DNA from: Cymodocea nodosa
Lineage: Eukaryota; Streptophyta; Magnoliopsida; Alismatales; Cymodoceaceae
Length of the DNA stretch: 64,000 nt
Assembly (NCBI GenBank): GCA_036874045.1
Contig: CM072343.1
Coordinates: forward strand, 1,818,001-1,882,000
Direction: 5' to 3'
Part shown: one piece after another, positions 49,661-62,333 of the stretch
Position numbering within the stretch: the first letter of the stretch is position 1
Layout of the letters: each line of letters opens with the position of its first letter
The notes under the pieces: model-generated
What the model saw: the letters and a program-made list of their open reading frames with translations, nothing else
What the model was told of the DNA's origin: nothing
Databases searched by the model: none
Program-made: the position numbers and the translations under genes

Positions 49661-52240
49661 TAATAACTTAAATCTACCAGTAGAGCATGATCCTTTATGC
49701 TGAAAATTTATTTTAAAACTAACGATAATGAGTGGAGAAATTCATCATATATTAGTCTAAATTCAATTCCTATACTAACCAATATGAGACTAATTTAACA
49801 CTTCCCTTCACTTATGGCTTATTTTATGTCTACAAGTGTTTTAAGGACAAGTATGTGTAAAGTTACTTTGGTATTATATTGAAAGTTAATTGATAATAAG
49901 AAAATAAGACATCACAACGTAAAACACAGGATCTTTCACATCTTTTTCAATGTAGAACTATTTCAATATTCTATGTGTGCCTCTATACAAGCTCCATGTA
50001 AAGGTCATAATGGACAATTAACCTCCACAGAAGCTCCATGTAGATCATGGGGCATTGTCTCATCTTGCTTGTATTCGTCAACTCATTTGACTCATTCTTA
50101 TGAATGTAGAATGGAGGTTTATGGACTCATACGTGTAAGTGCATTGTTGAAAGGGTTTAACCAGCCTAGGTGATTTGAAGCATGATACTTCATACATAGG
50201 GTTGATTAATGGCTTTGATTGAATATCCCATACCATTACTCAATTAGCATAGCTAATCTTGCCTCACCTTATAAAACCTTCGATGGAAGTTTCGATTTTG
50301 ATGGATTAATTACTGGTGGAACGGTCAGGGAGAATGCACGTGCTTGTTGTAAGGCATGTGAAGACTGATTTTGTTGAACCCAAGACCTTTGGATCCAACT
50401 CCATGGTGAGTTGGCAGGGGGTGTGGGGGGTTGCAACCCTTGCCTGTAAAGAGGGGATTTATTTATAATTTCACATTACTATAACGCCTTAATTGTCTTC
50501 TATACAAAAAGGAGAAATCTTCTATAACATATAGAACATTCTTATCATGAGAGTGAAGAAAAAATTTATGGCCATAGACGTAGACATCTTGTCATGTAAA
50601 TCCCTTTCTTTCTTTCTTTTCTTTATGTGATTGTCTACTCTTGTTTTCTTCTCTCTTTAGATTCTATATGAAAGGGAGGTTGTGCTTATCAGAATTTACA
50701 GAAGGAAAAGGAAAGTTGGCAGATTTCGATTAATAAGACAAGACTGATTTCACTCCTGTAGTCAACAGTGATCCCTCTCCTACAACCCTTGTAGTCGACG
50801 ACATGATCTCTCACCTAAAACTAAAATCGATGCCTGCATGCCATTTCTCCTTGCAGTTGATGATATGCGAGAATCGATTCACCCAAAACTCCTGTAGTTG
50901 ATGCTATTGGAATTGATCCGTTGAAAACCCCTACAGTCAACGTTGTTGGAGTCGATCTCTCGCAGTTGAAGGAGAAAAATGAACGCCCTCGACACTTCGG
51001 CAAGAGGACTGGTGGTGGACGATTGATGGACTCCGCTGGAGGAAACAAAGATGGTGGAAGAGAAAGAAAAGAAAATACAAAAAAAACAAAAACAAAAAGA
51101 AGACAAGAAAATATAAAAAAAGAAAGAGGGAAGTGGATGGAGGAGATGAAACAAAATAGTTAAATAAATAAACAAAAAAAAGAGGAAATGGAAAGATGAA
51201 AGATGAAATAAATAAAAGAAAATGAATGAAAATTGAAAAAAAAAATAGTATAAAGAAAAAAAAATGAAAGTAAATAAATAATAATCGTTGAAGTTACTTA
51301 ATTTATTGTGATCTCCAAAATATTTCAATTTTTAACATTTTGTTAGACATAAATATCTTTTAGGAATTTTAACTTTCTATTATATGCATAAATATTCAAT
51401 TTTTTTAATTTTTCAGTCTTTCTAATTATCTCGAATTTTTCGCTTACACCGATTTCAAACCTTTCGTCCTACACGAACGAATGTGAAGTGAAACATCTTT
51501 ACATCGCAATTGTTTGAAAGATCGGTGATTTTTTTGAAAAGAAAAGATATATACAATAAAGTTGTTGGATTGATTACAATATTAAAAAAATGGTGACTTC
51601 TTGTCATCGATAAAAGTGACGTTAACTTGATGGGAGTGGAAAGAGTGCGACGATTCCCTTCCCTCCTTCCAGAGGTGAAAACACCCAACTTGAGTGCGTA
51701 CGAGCACATTGCGTGAAAGGAAGGCGATCAAACGAATGCCTCCTTGATCTGCGATCGAGACCTTGGAGGAACGAGTAAATTAAAATGTTGGATGGAAATG
51801 AAATTTTGTATGATATCAAACAGATCTCACGTACGATCGTCAAATTTAAAAAGATACCTACAATTAAGCATGAAATAAAGCACAAATGACAGAGACTATT
51901 GGAATTACTGGGGTTAATAGTCTCGTATTGATAAAAATGTGGTAAGACATTCTTGACCTTATAACTTAATGTCTCCTTCTTTCGTTCGCTAATTAATTGA
52001 TTTTGAAGTAAATTTTTTAACATAATATCAACGATACGAATGGTGGTGAGACCAGATGGAGCAACGATATGATCTGGCGATCGATTGATTGATCATTCCA
52101 CCCACCTTGATCGATCGACTGGTCCAAGATGGAGACCGAAAGCTTTTTCTCACATGAACGTGAGAATGCGCGTTCATTCACGGATCTTGAATTCAGAGGG
52201 GAAGATCGAAAAGTCAACCCACACATGCATATATATATAG
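49661..52240. other. Intergenic DNA without a supported gene
   Basis: Contains the AT/A-rich low-complexity block 51050-51280 and a CTCC/GTTGA-repetitive stretch at 50750-50960 (TGTAGTCAACAGT / TGTAGTCGACGA / TGTAGTTGATGC), which reads as short open frames on both strands. Nothing resembles a known protein. Confidence 0.4.
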
Positions 52241-52270
52241 ATTAGTCATTCATGCTGCACCTTCCAAGAA

Positions 52271-52318
52271 TCTTCTTCTTCTTCTTCTTCTTCTTCTTCT
52301 TCTTCTTCTTCTTCTTCC
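52271..52318. repeat. (TTC)n microsatellite
   Basis: About 15 TTC units. On the minus strand they give a poly-Glu run inside an otherwise unsupported ORF (52246-52725). The repeat lies 30 bp downstream of a plus-strand TATATATATAG, so it could be a leader repeat. Confidence 0.95.
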
Positions 52319-52397
52319 TGGAAACACGCATGGATTTGAGCAGTGGATCGTGATCTGCTTATTTGATTATCAGACGCCAACCCTACGTACACCCAGA

Positions 52398-52547
52398 TGG
52401 ATGGGAAGACCGGAGAGCGAGACGGCGAGCATGTGCAAGGAAGGAGGACCGAAGGTGGTGGAGGGGAAGCCATCGGAGTGAGTGGCTTCCGTCTCATCCC
52501 CAACAATCTCGTGCATGTGGACGGAAAAGACGACGACCAGGTCTGAA
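52398..52547 (+). other. Candidate small ORF downstream of a TATA-like box
   Basis: A plus-strand TATATATATAGATT near 52230 and the (TTC)n tract are followed by an ATG frame beginning MDGKTGERDGEHVQGRR and ending GKDDDQV. It is hydrophilic and has no signal peptide. A second ATG 4 bases on opens an overlapping 26-codon frame. Unrecognised; the GC-rich context makes chance ORFs likely. Confidence 0.15.
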
Positions 52548-52559
52548 AGTGTGACCCAG

Positions 52560-55500
52560 AACTGGTCTGTCGGGCTTTTCCAGAATAGATTAAAATAGTG
52601 CCGAAGAAGAGGAAGCAAGAATTTCTCAACTCACGGTTAAAAATTTTTGTGATATCAAAGTAAGTAAGTTCATGTGCATTTACTCTTAGATGATTATAAA
52701 TGTTGGAAATGGTAGTTTCCAACATCTTGTCTAATACTGAAGTGTTGATAATTGTAGTTTAGGTCGAACTTAAATTTATATATGTGATTTTATAAAATTT
52801 TAATACAATATCAGAATTAATGCATAGAAATAAGTCCTAGATGAAAGAGAGTGCATTGATTTTCTTTACTTGTCACCAATTAATTTTGAGATTGAATTTT
52901 AAGAATAAATAACTCATAAACGAGAAGAAGGACGAGAGTTTAGTAATTTATGTTTTCACATCGGATAAATTCCTTTATTCATAATTAATTAATTTTAAAT
53001 TGAAATTTCAAAAGAGTGTAAAAGAGAAAAGGTGAGGATTGAGTTTGGTGGATCACAGATCACCAGCTGTGGTGGTGGTGGTTCTAATCCACACTTGTGT
53101 GACATATATATGAGTTGGATTTCCATATTGTTCCAAACATGAACAAGCGTGGGTTTCGATGATCTTCTTCTACCTTCTAGATTAACCTGGTGGGTGGGTG
53201 GTTCTACTCTTAATCCACACTTGCGATGAGTTGGATTTCCATGTTTCTTCTGGATTAACCGAAACATCTGGAATATATAAATGGCATGCAGCGTGTGCGG
53301 CTGAATATATATTATTATCGGTTTGCTAGATTCCTTGGAAAGAACGGTGAAGAGCACGTCCTCTCATGCAGAACTTTACAGGATTTTGATAAGATTGAAA
53401 GATGTGTGTCACAGACACCGACAAAACAACACACAGTGCATGCAGCTTCTCGTTCGCCAGGATTCTTTATTTTGAACATTGCTGTAGAGGAAGCTTGGAG
53501 AATAGATTCGTGGAATAACAAATTAACCGGATTCTTTATTTCGATCGAATAATAGGACAGAAGAGCCTCAAGCATATATTCATGGAAGAATAAAAATGGA
53601 TGGTGTAGAGGTGGATGTAAGGATCTAATGTTGCTGCCGTATTAAAAGTTTGAATAGAAAGCGAAGAACATTATACCTTTTTATTAGTTAGCAGCATTGT
53701 TAGATCCTTCGAACGTGATAAACGTGAGAGGCTCTTATCACAGACATATACTAAGGAATCGCTCTGGAACTCAATTTTGCGATTATCTAGCTTTGATTCC
53801 TTATAAGAATTCGATGCTGCCACCACACCAAAAATTTAGACTAATACTGTTAGGTCACTCGAACGTGACAGATGTGAGAGACTCCTCTCACAGATACCAG
53901 AAGAGATCACTATGGACGCAGCAGCCAAACCCAACGGTAGAGGAGCACGGATCATGTTAGATTAGAGAAGTGGGAAATGGGCTTGTCCTTCTTTGTAATA
54001 GTCAAATATTTCCCGTCTCTCTTTTGTAAAACTCAAACACGGATGGATGCATGAGTAGAGCTTTTCTTTTCGACGTATTTTTTTAATTAGAACATATTAT
54101 AGATTAATTTATTATATAATGATTTAAAAAAAAGAAAGGAGTATAAGTGTTGAATAAGCACTTGTTTGTCATGGGCAATGCAAAGAACACACACACACAC
54201 ACACACAAGGATTGGACCCTGGGCTGTACTAGTGGACTGCACTGGATAGATCTAATCCATGGCAAATACTTGATCTCATCAACTCCAATACTAATTTGGT
54301 GAACACGGACTTTGTTCCTTTCCCTCTTAACTCAAGGGAGACAAATGAATGGCTCTACTCTCGTAGGACTATGAAATTTTAACTAAAAATTAACTATCTA
54401 TGGGTAAAAAGATCTATCATTATATAAACCTAGATTATGTCGCCACTTTATTCAATGTATGACTATCCAACAATAACAAAGGAATAAGAATTCAAAGGCT
54501 AAGAGGTGATATAATATGAATATCTAGCAAAAAGTATTGTAACCATCCAAGCGATGATATCTACTTCTTAGTTTAAAATCATATTTTTCCTGTAAGTTAT
54601 TATGGTAGCAATCCATATGTTAATTAACTAAGAGCGTCATGTATCTATACCTCATGGTACTTAACTATATGTATTGGAAATATCAAATGATTTATTCCTT
54701 AACTCAATTGATTTTGACTTATTAGATATGGTTGTAAATGATTTTGAACCACTTTCCAAGTCATATAAAGATTGGAATAATTAATTTTGAGAAGAAGATA
54801 ATTCAACTAGATGTAAAAGAGTTAAACACATTATTTTGTGCACTCAATGTAAATCAATTTAACAAGATTTTCACTTGCATCACTTCTTATTAAACCAGAC
54901 ACAACTAAGAGATTATACATAATTAAGTTAAGGGAATTAAAATAAGCATGCTTGTTAATAAATATGAATTATTTAAAATAAACATACTTGTACAAAATGA
55001 TAGGTTAATCTTTAGGTTTTAACAAGTTCATGACTCTCTTAAGATAATACATAACATGTACAAAATGATGACCATGCAAAATTTACATCAAAAAGTAAAG
55101 CAAAAGAAATTAATGCTATGGAATGGTTTTCCCTCTTTCGATTGATCTAGTTATTAGTATTTCCTTTAAGACTTTTTTCATCCTCCCTAGAGCATTAAAC
55201 AATTCTACTATCCTTAGGTCAGGACTACATGGCTATTTCAAAGAATCCATTGATAAACATTTAATGCTGAGTGCACATCAATGGATGAAATGCTGCAATT
55301 CATACAAAACTTATATAAACTTTCATTAAAAAATTCACATATATCCATTTATATATTTGAAATAGACTAAATTAAAGACATGGAAGTGATTTATATTTTG
55401 CTCTTCACCATCCCATCAACTTAAACTAGCAGGAATCCACTTAATATTTGGTTTCATACTCATCATCTTTCTACTTGCCAAGGCACTTTGGGTCCAACTA

Positions 55501-55650
55501 GTTATAATCACATCATTTTAGAAAGGATTGGCGAATATCATCAATTCATTCAATTTATAACACTCTCAAGCTCTCTTAAGTAATATTCATTTTCTTGATT
55601 ACTTTGGTATGTAAACTTCATTGATGCACCTTACTTTATAGCACAACATA
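52560..55650. other. Intergenic; contains a diverged direct repeat
   Basis: 53690-53770 and 53848-53930 are diverged copies of one segment (GTTAGATCCTTCGAACGTGA and GTTAGGTCACTCGAACGTGA, each followed by TGTGAGAG or CGTGAGAG and CACAGA). An (AC)n tract is at about 54187-54208. No gene is supported. Confidence 0.5.
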
Positions 55651-56075
55651 TTGTAGGGAACGTCGACTTAATTTAGAATCAAGTAAACCACAAACTAGTA
55701 CACACAAAGCACATAATATTTAACGTGGAAAAACCCCCTTAGAGTGAGGAGATAAAAAACCATGGTCCAACACAATCCAAATCGACACTAATCTCAAATT
55801 GGAGTTACAGAGTTCTTAACAATCATTGTTAAAGTACTGACCCTGATCACTCACAAAATCAACCCTAGATGAAGTTGGCGGACCCTTGTTAAGGCAACAG
55901 GATAGACACCTCGCGTGAGTAGACTACGGGATCTCTGAACACACGCCTCCCTCCTCAGATCAGATAGTAGCTTCACGCACAAAACACACGAGCTCCTCGA
56001 TGAACTGTTGCTCCACGCACAGGGCGATAGCTCCATGCGTAGCTTGGAAGTGCATCTACACTCCTTCGACACTAT
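55651..56075 (-). mobile_element. Copia element, distal part of the 3' LTR
   Basis: Starts TGTAGGGAACG on the plus strand and includes TTTAACGTGGAAAAACCCCC, a word often seen near the end of plant LTRs. It is separated from the rest of the LTR (60461-60933) by a nested element. Joining the two flanks at CACTAT restores a continuous sequence. The outer boundary at 55651 is inferred from the TG dinucleotide. Confidence 0.65.
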
Positions 56076-58107
56076 TTAGAATGAAAAAGTGCATATTATT
56101 AACGGTTAAATGATGGTTAATTGCATAATATTTAGCTTATCATATGAGAATTAAGCCATTATATTATAATTGCACTGTTATATGCTTTAATTGAAGAATC
56201 TGCTTAATTTTGGGGAATTAATGTCAATTTAGTACATTTCTGAATTGTCGGTAAGTTGTAGGCTATGAAATTCTTAAGTATCCGAATTTTCTGATATTTC
56301 GGACAGTTATGTTTAATATACCGGATATATTTTGGACAGTTATGTTTAACAAACCGAACATGTCAGATAATTATGTTTAAATTATCGAACAGTTATGTTT
56401 TGAAAGAATATTTTATTATTTCCTAAAGTACATGTGTCGAAACCATAATGCATGACTTAAGTGAACTTTCGGTGAGTTATCTATAACTATTCGAAATTGT
56501 AGCTAGGCATCAGACAGTTATATGTATAACTCTTTAAAATATCTTTTTATTTATAAAATAGCTGTGGACACGTGTCATGTTCTGGGAAAGTGACTTAAGT
56601 GGATTTTCAGTGAGTTATCTCTAACAATCCGAAATGTATTTGAGCATCGGATAGTTAAATTTATGCACATGTTTTATAGTTAAATCAACGAAGAAAGTCT
56701 GTTGAATTATCTGTAACTCCATGAACTATTTATTTTCTAATATGCCGCTGTAGCGATTGTAGGAACAGACAGTTGGAAAAGAAGAAAAACCACGTTTGCA
56801 CGTAGCACGTAGGGAGAAGAAATCATCACCGTTAATACGAATGAAGGAAATCCAACCGACCATTCAAGCAGAAGTAGTTACTACTGAAGAAATATAAAAG
56901 AAAAGAAGAAAAAAAAGAAGAGGTGTGTGATCGATGGACGACTAGTGTATATAGAAGAGGAGCACCGAGCTTTCTGCAGACAGTATCGACAATTCTCCAA
57001 AGTATCACACCAACTATCATTACCACCATCACAATCACCAACCATCGGAGGTCTGTGAGAATACTTTCTTGGTGTCGGGTCGATTCCGAGCCAAACACAG
57101 TGCCTGACAACCATTGTGAGGAGTGATTGCGTCGCGGGAAGGGAAGCCATTTTCACTAAGTGTCGACTCATATTTCAAGAGATCGTAAAGCTTTTAGCCT
57201 TGGCTTCAGATTGATGCCTGTATGCTGAAGAGGAGATCATCTTGCAATTCTAGACTCACGATTCTAAAGGGAGAGGAGACAGAATTGTAAGTGGTTTAAT
57301 TTTAAGTGGTGTAATCGCGTTGTAAGTAGTGTCGGAAGTATTTACTATCAAGTGAGATTACTTTACATTTCACCTTTCACCCATTTCTATGTTTATATTA
57401 AAACAAAAATACCAAAAACAATTTATCTATGTTTGTATGTTGTATTTGAGTGTTATATTGTTTGTATTGTATCGTGATTAATATTATCTTTGTTAGTGTT
57501 GTGATTGTTTTATGTTTGTTTTTAGTTTTACAATTTACTGAAATTGGTTCGTTCAAAAGACTTAAAGATTTTAATGGTTACTATTTGAATTATCTGAATG
57601 TTAGTATTGCTTAATGATAAATCCAATGTTAACTAACATTAAAGAGCTTAATTGATGTTATTTACAATATGTGGAATCGCCCAATGGTTGGCTGAATTCC
57701 TTTGTAAATAGCAGTATTAAAAAGAAAAGATAGGCTCGTGGAGTTAACTTAAGTCCATGAGGTTAGTCCGTTGAGTTAGCCATAACTCAATGAACTTTGT
57801 TTGTTGAGTTAACTGTAATTCAACGGAGAGCTTATTGAATATATAAATTTGATTATTAACAAACGAACAGTTCTCAAGTTCTTTAGCAATTCCCTATGGG
57901 ATCGACCTGTACTTGCACATTGATACAATAGACACTATGCACTTGCAGTTAAAGTACAAATTGGAATTAATATCTAAATTGTATTAAAGGTTGTTTGTTT
58001 ACTTCTAAAAGAAAGAATATGCATAAAGATAAATTAACTAAGTAAAAACAGAAGTAACAAATCCAAGTTTTTCTGGTGTAGTGTTAGGAAAACACAAACA
58101 AGTTTTA

Positions 58108-58125
58108 TGACGCCATTGCCGGGGA
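58108..58125 (+). other. Primer-binding-site region of the nested LTR element
   Basis: TGACGCCATTGCCGGGGA lies 7 bp after the 5' LTR end. It is close to the TGGCGCCGTTGCCGGGGA-type word that follows the 5' LTR in many Athila/Tat-group plant elements. This fixes the orientation as plus and argues for the Ty3/gypsy OTA group, from memory of the family. Confidence 0.65.
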
Positions 58126-58164
58126 ATTGAATTGATTTGAATTGAATTGAATTAATATAAGCAA

Positions 58165-58560
58165 ATGTTAGAGCTGTTTCGTTTTAATAGCCAGAGTTGT
58201 GTGTTTTCTTCTGTAATTGAGAATATGGCATATGCTTATACTCAAAGTTTTCTAGAACCTATAATTAGCACATGTGAATTCAACAATTCTAAAGGACATG
58301 ACATTTCTAACTATTTGAAACTGAAACGTTTACAGATGGTTAAATCCCATGAACAACAAATGAATTATCCTCAGTATAATAGATCCGAGTATGAGAATCT
58401 TATAGTTTACCCAACTAATGGTCAGTATAGAATGTGTAATATGTTGAGAGACACTGAAGTTTGGGATAGGTATGACAGATTGGAGCGTAGTATAGAGCAA
58501 AAGGACATATTTCAGACAGTTATGTTTAACAGACTGAACATGTCGGATAGTTATGTTTAA
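58165..58560 (+). pseudogene. Truncated gag-like ORF running into the 3' LTR
   Basis: 131 codons starting MLELFRFNSQSC and ending in LTR sequence (MFNRLNMSDSYV). About 112 codons come from the remaining interior; the rest is read-through into the deleted 3' LTR. It sits where gag starts in this element type, but no gag domain is recognisable. Confidence 0.45.
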
Positions 58561-60460
58561 ATTGTCGAATAGTTATGTTTTGAATGAATATTTTATTATT
58601 TCCTGAAGTACACATGTCGAAACCATAATGTATGACTTAAGTGAACTTTCGGTGAGTTATCTATAACTATCCGAAATTGTAGCTAGGCATTGGATAGTTA
58701 TTTGTATAACTCTCCGAAATATATTTTTATTTATAAAATAGTTGTGGACACGTGTCATGTTCTGGGAAAATGACTTAAGTGGATTTTCGGTGAGTTATCT
58801 CTAACTATCCGAAATGCATCTAAGCATCGGATAGTTAGCTTTGTAACTCTTCGAAATTTTATTATATTATTAAACTACTACTGACATGTGTCGAGATCTA
58901 GTAGATTTACTTAAGTTATATATCGGTGAGTTATCTATAACTATCCAGAATGCATCTGAGCATCGAATGGTTAAGTTTATAAGTATCTGAAATGCACCTG
59001 AGCATCGGATAGTTAAATTTATGCACGTGTTTTATAGTTAAATCAACGAAGAAAGTCTGTTGAGTTATCTGTAACTCTACGGACTATTTATTTTCTAATA
59101 TGCCGCTATAGCGGTTGCAGGAACAGATAGTTGTAAAAGAAGAAAAACCACGTTTGCACGTAGTGTGTAGGGAGAAGAAATCATCGCCGTTGATACGAAT
59201 GAAGGAAATCCAACCGACCAATCAAGCAAAAGTAGTTACTATTGAAGAAATATAAAAGAAAAGAAGAAAAAAAAGAAGAGGTATGTGATCAATGGATGGC
59301 CAGTGTATATAGAGGAGGAGCATCGAGCTTTCTACAGACAGTATCGGTAATTCTCCAAAGTACCACACCAACTATCATTACCACCACCACAATCACCAAC
59401 CATCGGAGGTCTTTGAGAATACTTTCTTGATGTCGAGTCAATTCCAAGCCAAATATAGTGCCTGACAACCACTGTGAGTAGTGATCACGTCGCGGGAAGG
59501 GAAGCCATTTTCACCAAGCACCGACTCATATTTTAGGAGATCGTAAAGCTTTTAGTCTTGGCTTCGGGTTGATGCCTGTATGCTGAAGAGGAGATCATCT
59601 TGCAATTCTGGACTCGCGATTCTATAGGAAGAAGAGACAGAATTGTAAGTGGTTTAATTTTCAATGGTGTAATCGCATTGCAAGTAGTGTCGAAAGTATT
59701 TACTGTCAAGTGAGATTACTTTACATTTCACATTTCACCCATTTCCATGTTCATATTAAAACAAAAATACCAAAAATAATTTATCTATGTTTGTATGTTG
59801 TATTTGAGTATTGTATTGTTTGTGTTGTATCGTGATTAATATTATCTTTGTTAATGTTGTGATTGTTTTATGTTTGTTTTTAGTTTTACAGTTTACTAAA
59901 ATTGGTTCGTTCAAAAGACTTAAAGATTTTAATGGTTACTGTTTGAATTATCTGAATGTTAGTATTGCTTAATGATAAATCTAATGTTAACTAACATTAA
60001 AGAACTTAATTGATGTTATTTACAATCTGTGGAATCACCCAATTGTTAGTTGAATTCCTTTGTAAATAACAGTATTAAAAAGAAAAGATAGGCTCGTTGA
60101 GTTAACTTAAGTCCACGAGGTTAGTCCGTTGAGTTAACCATAACTCAACGAACTTTGTCCGTTGAGTTAACTGTAATTCAACAGAGAGCTTATTGAATAT
60201 ATAAATTTGATTACTAACAAACGAACAGTTCTCAAGTTCTTCAGCAATTCCCTGTGGGATCGACCTGTACTTGCACACTAATATAATAGACACTGTGCAC
60301 TTGCAGTTAAAGTACAAATTGGAATTAATATCTAAATTGTATTAAAGGTTGTTTGTTTACTTCTAAAAGAAAGAATAGGCATAAAGATAAATTAACTAAG
60401 TAAAAACAGAAGTAACAAATCCAAGTTTTTCTGGTGTAGTGCTGGGAAAACACAAATAGG

Positions 60461-60933
60461 CACTATGCAACCTTCTACGAGCTCTAAAACAGCAACGCAT
60501 GTAAGATCGTGTGACCTCTTGCAAACACCACACGAAGAATCGTGTGCGACTCATCCTCCTCGCTGATGGCACCACATGTTGAAATGTGTGTCTTCTTCTT
60601 CTAGAACCTCCCTAGTGTCTACTTGTTGCTCCTCGACCACTATCTTTGCTTCCTCCAATCCCAAACCGGTGCCTGCCTCCTTCGAGCTCACCTGCTAGGG
60701 AGCGTTATTTCTAAGAGCACAAAAGAAGTCACTATTGACACTCTCGGTGAGCTTCTACACGAATCTACTAGTGCCTCCCCTGATTGATGAGACGGAAAGA
60801 GAAAGCAAAGAGGACAAGACATGGAGTGATAGGATGTTCCATCAATTGGCTTACATTCGCCAAGAGTCCAAGAAAAAGAAATAAAAATTATTTTTGGGCC
60901 CAATAAGAGTATAGATGGGAGGATGGCCCAATA
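60461..60933 (-). mobile_element. Copia element, proximal part of the 3' LTR
   Basis: Continues the LTR interrupted at 56075. Its plus-strand right end abuts the purine tract GGAGGGGGAGAT (minus strand, 60934-60945), followed on the minus strand by TATTGGGCC, the usual GGGGGAGAT|TGTTGGG junction of Copia with one change. Together the two LTR parts make about 0.9 kb. Confidence 0.75.
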
Positions 60934-60945
60934 ATCTCCCCCTCC

Positions 60946-62333
60946 AGCCATCTATTACACTAATCTTCAAGACTAGTGATTTGAACACAAATGCTCAACT
61001 TGTCCCTGGTTATCACCTTGGTAAGCATATCTGCTCCATTGTCATTTGTATGAACTTTCTTGAACACAATCTCTTTGGAGTTAATCACATCTTATATCCA
61101 ATGATATTTGACTTGAATGTACTTTGACCTAGAGTGAAATGATAGGTTTTTGCTCAAATGAATTGTACTTTTACTGTCGCTAAATAATACAAACTCATCC
61201 TACAACAAACCAATCTCTAGAAGTAACCTCTTCAACCACAACAACTCCTTGCAAGCTCCAGTTGTTTCTATAAACTCTACCTTTGTAGTAGATAAGGCAA
61301 TGCACTTCTGAAGCCTTGACTACTAAGAAACAGCTCCCCCTGCATAAGTAAACAAATATCTAGAAATAGACTTTGAGCTGTCAACTTCCCTTGCCATATC
61401 CAAGTCTGTAAAACCAACAAGAGTTGATTCTCCACTACTAAAATAGATCTTCAAACTTGAAGTGCCGCGTAGGTACTTCAAGATCCAACAAACTACCTCC
61501 CAATGCTATTCTCCTGGATTTGCCAAGAACCTACTCACAGTACTAACAACATATGCAATATCTAGCTTGGTGCAAACCATAACATACATCAAACTCCCTA
61601 TAGTTGAGGCATAAGGAATTTTCTCTATTTCTCTTTTTTTCTCATCTGTAGAAGGTGATTGCTTCTTGCTTAATTTAAATTGAGCAGCTAGAGGGGAACT
61701 CACCAATTCAACATCATTCATATCAAATCTCTGAAGTACTTTCTCAATGTACTTCTCATGTAATAAGAACAATTTCCTAAAATTTTTATCTCTACTGATT
61801 TCAATTCCAAGAATTTTCTTTATTGGTCCCATGTCCTTCATTGCAAAGGACCCATACAAGATATTCTTCAAGTCTGCAATCTTTGACTTGTTCTTGCCTA
61901 CAATCAAAATGTCATCCACATAGAGCAACAATATAATAAAATCTTCAAGAGAAAAAGATTTAACAAAAACACAATGGTCAGTACTACACTTCTTGTACCC
62001 ATACTCCCCCATAATAGAGTCAAATTTCAAATACCATTTTTTAGGGGCTTGTTTCAAGCCATAGAGACTTTTCTTCAACTTGCATACCAAGTTTTCTTTA
62101 CCTTTCTCAACAAACCCCTCTAGTTGCTCCATATAGATTTCTTCCTCCAAGTCCTCATGAAGGAAGGCGGTCTTCACATCTATTTGCTCAATCTCTACTA
62201 GCTACCAAGGCAAGGATAGTCCTAATAGAAGTCATCTTCACAACAGGTGAGAAGACTTCATCAAAATCAATACCCCACCTTTGAGTAAAGCCCTTTACAA
62301 CTAATCTGGCTTTGTAGGTTGGATGTGGATTTG
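60946..62333 (-). mobile_element. Copia pol: reverse transcriptase and decayed RNase H, broken at its 5' side by a second insertion
   Basis: 62177-61506 is open for 223 codons: MKTAFLHEDLEEEIYMEQ, LKKSLYGLKQAPKKWYLKF, LLLYVDDILIVGKNKSKI (catalytic YVDD), FAMKDMGPIKKILGIEI, YASTIGSLMYVMVCTKLDIA. Upstream, to 62333, lie [20 protein letters not shown] and a frameshift or stop at VASRD*. Downstream are RNase H pieces: WILKYLRGTSSLKIYF, then ALSTTKVEFIE, CKELLWLKRLLLEIG and a C-terminal HTNDNGADMLTKVI, with stops between. Minus strand, continuous with the LTR at 60933. Integrase and gag are absent from the window. Not functional as seen. Confidence 0.92.

Larger units (their letters stand above)
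56076..60460 (+). mobile_element. Nested Ty3/gypsy-like LTR element, internally deleted
   Basis: Two direct copies of one LTR: 56076-58100 (full, about 2.0 kb) and 58503-60460 (lacking about the first 250 bp). CACTAT occurs on both sides (56070-56075 and 60461-60466), compatible with a target duplication, though exact ends are uncertain by 2-3 bp. Only about 400 bp of interior remains, so no pol is present. The LTRs include a promoter-like AGAAATATAAAAG and a GATTGTATCGTGATTAAT-like transcribed part. The LTR copies are similar enough to be aligned line by line, so insertion is younger than the other relics in the window. Confidence 0.85.

Noticed and set aside
52246..52725. 159-codon minus-strand ORF with a poly-Glu tail
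   Set aside because: The Glu run is the (TTC)n microsatellite and the rest matches no family.
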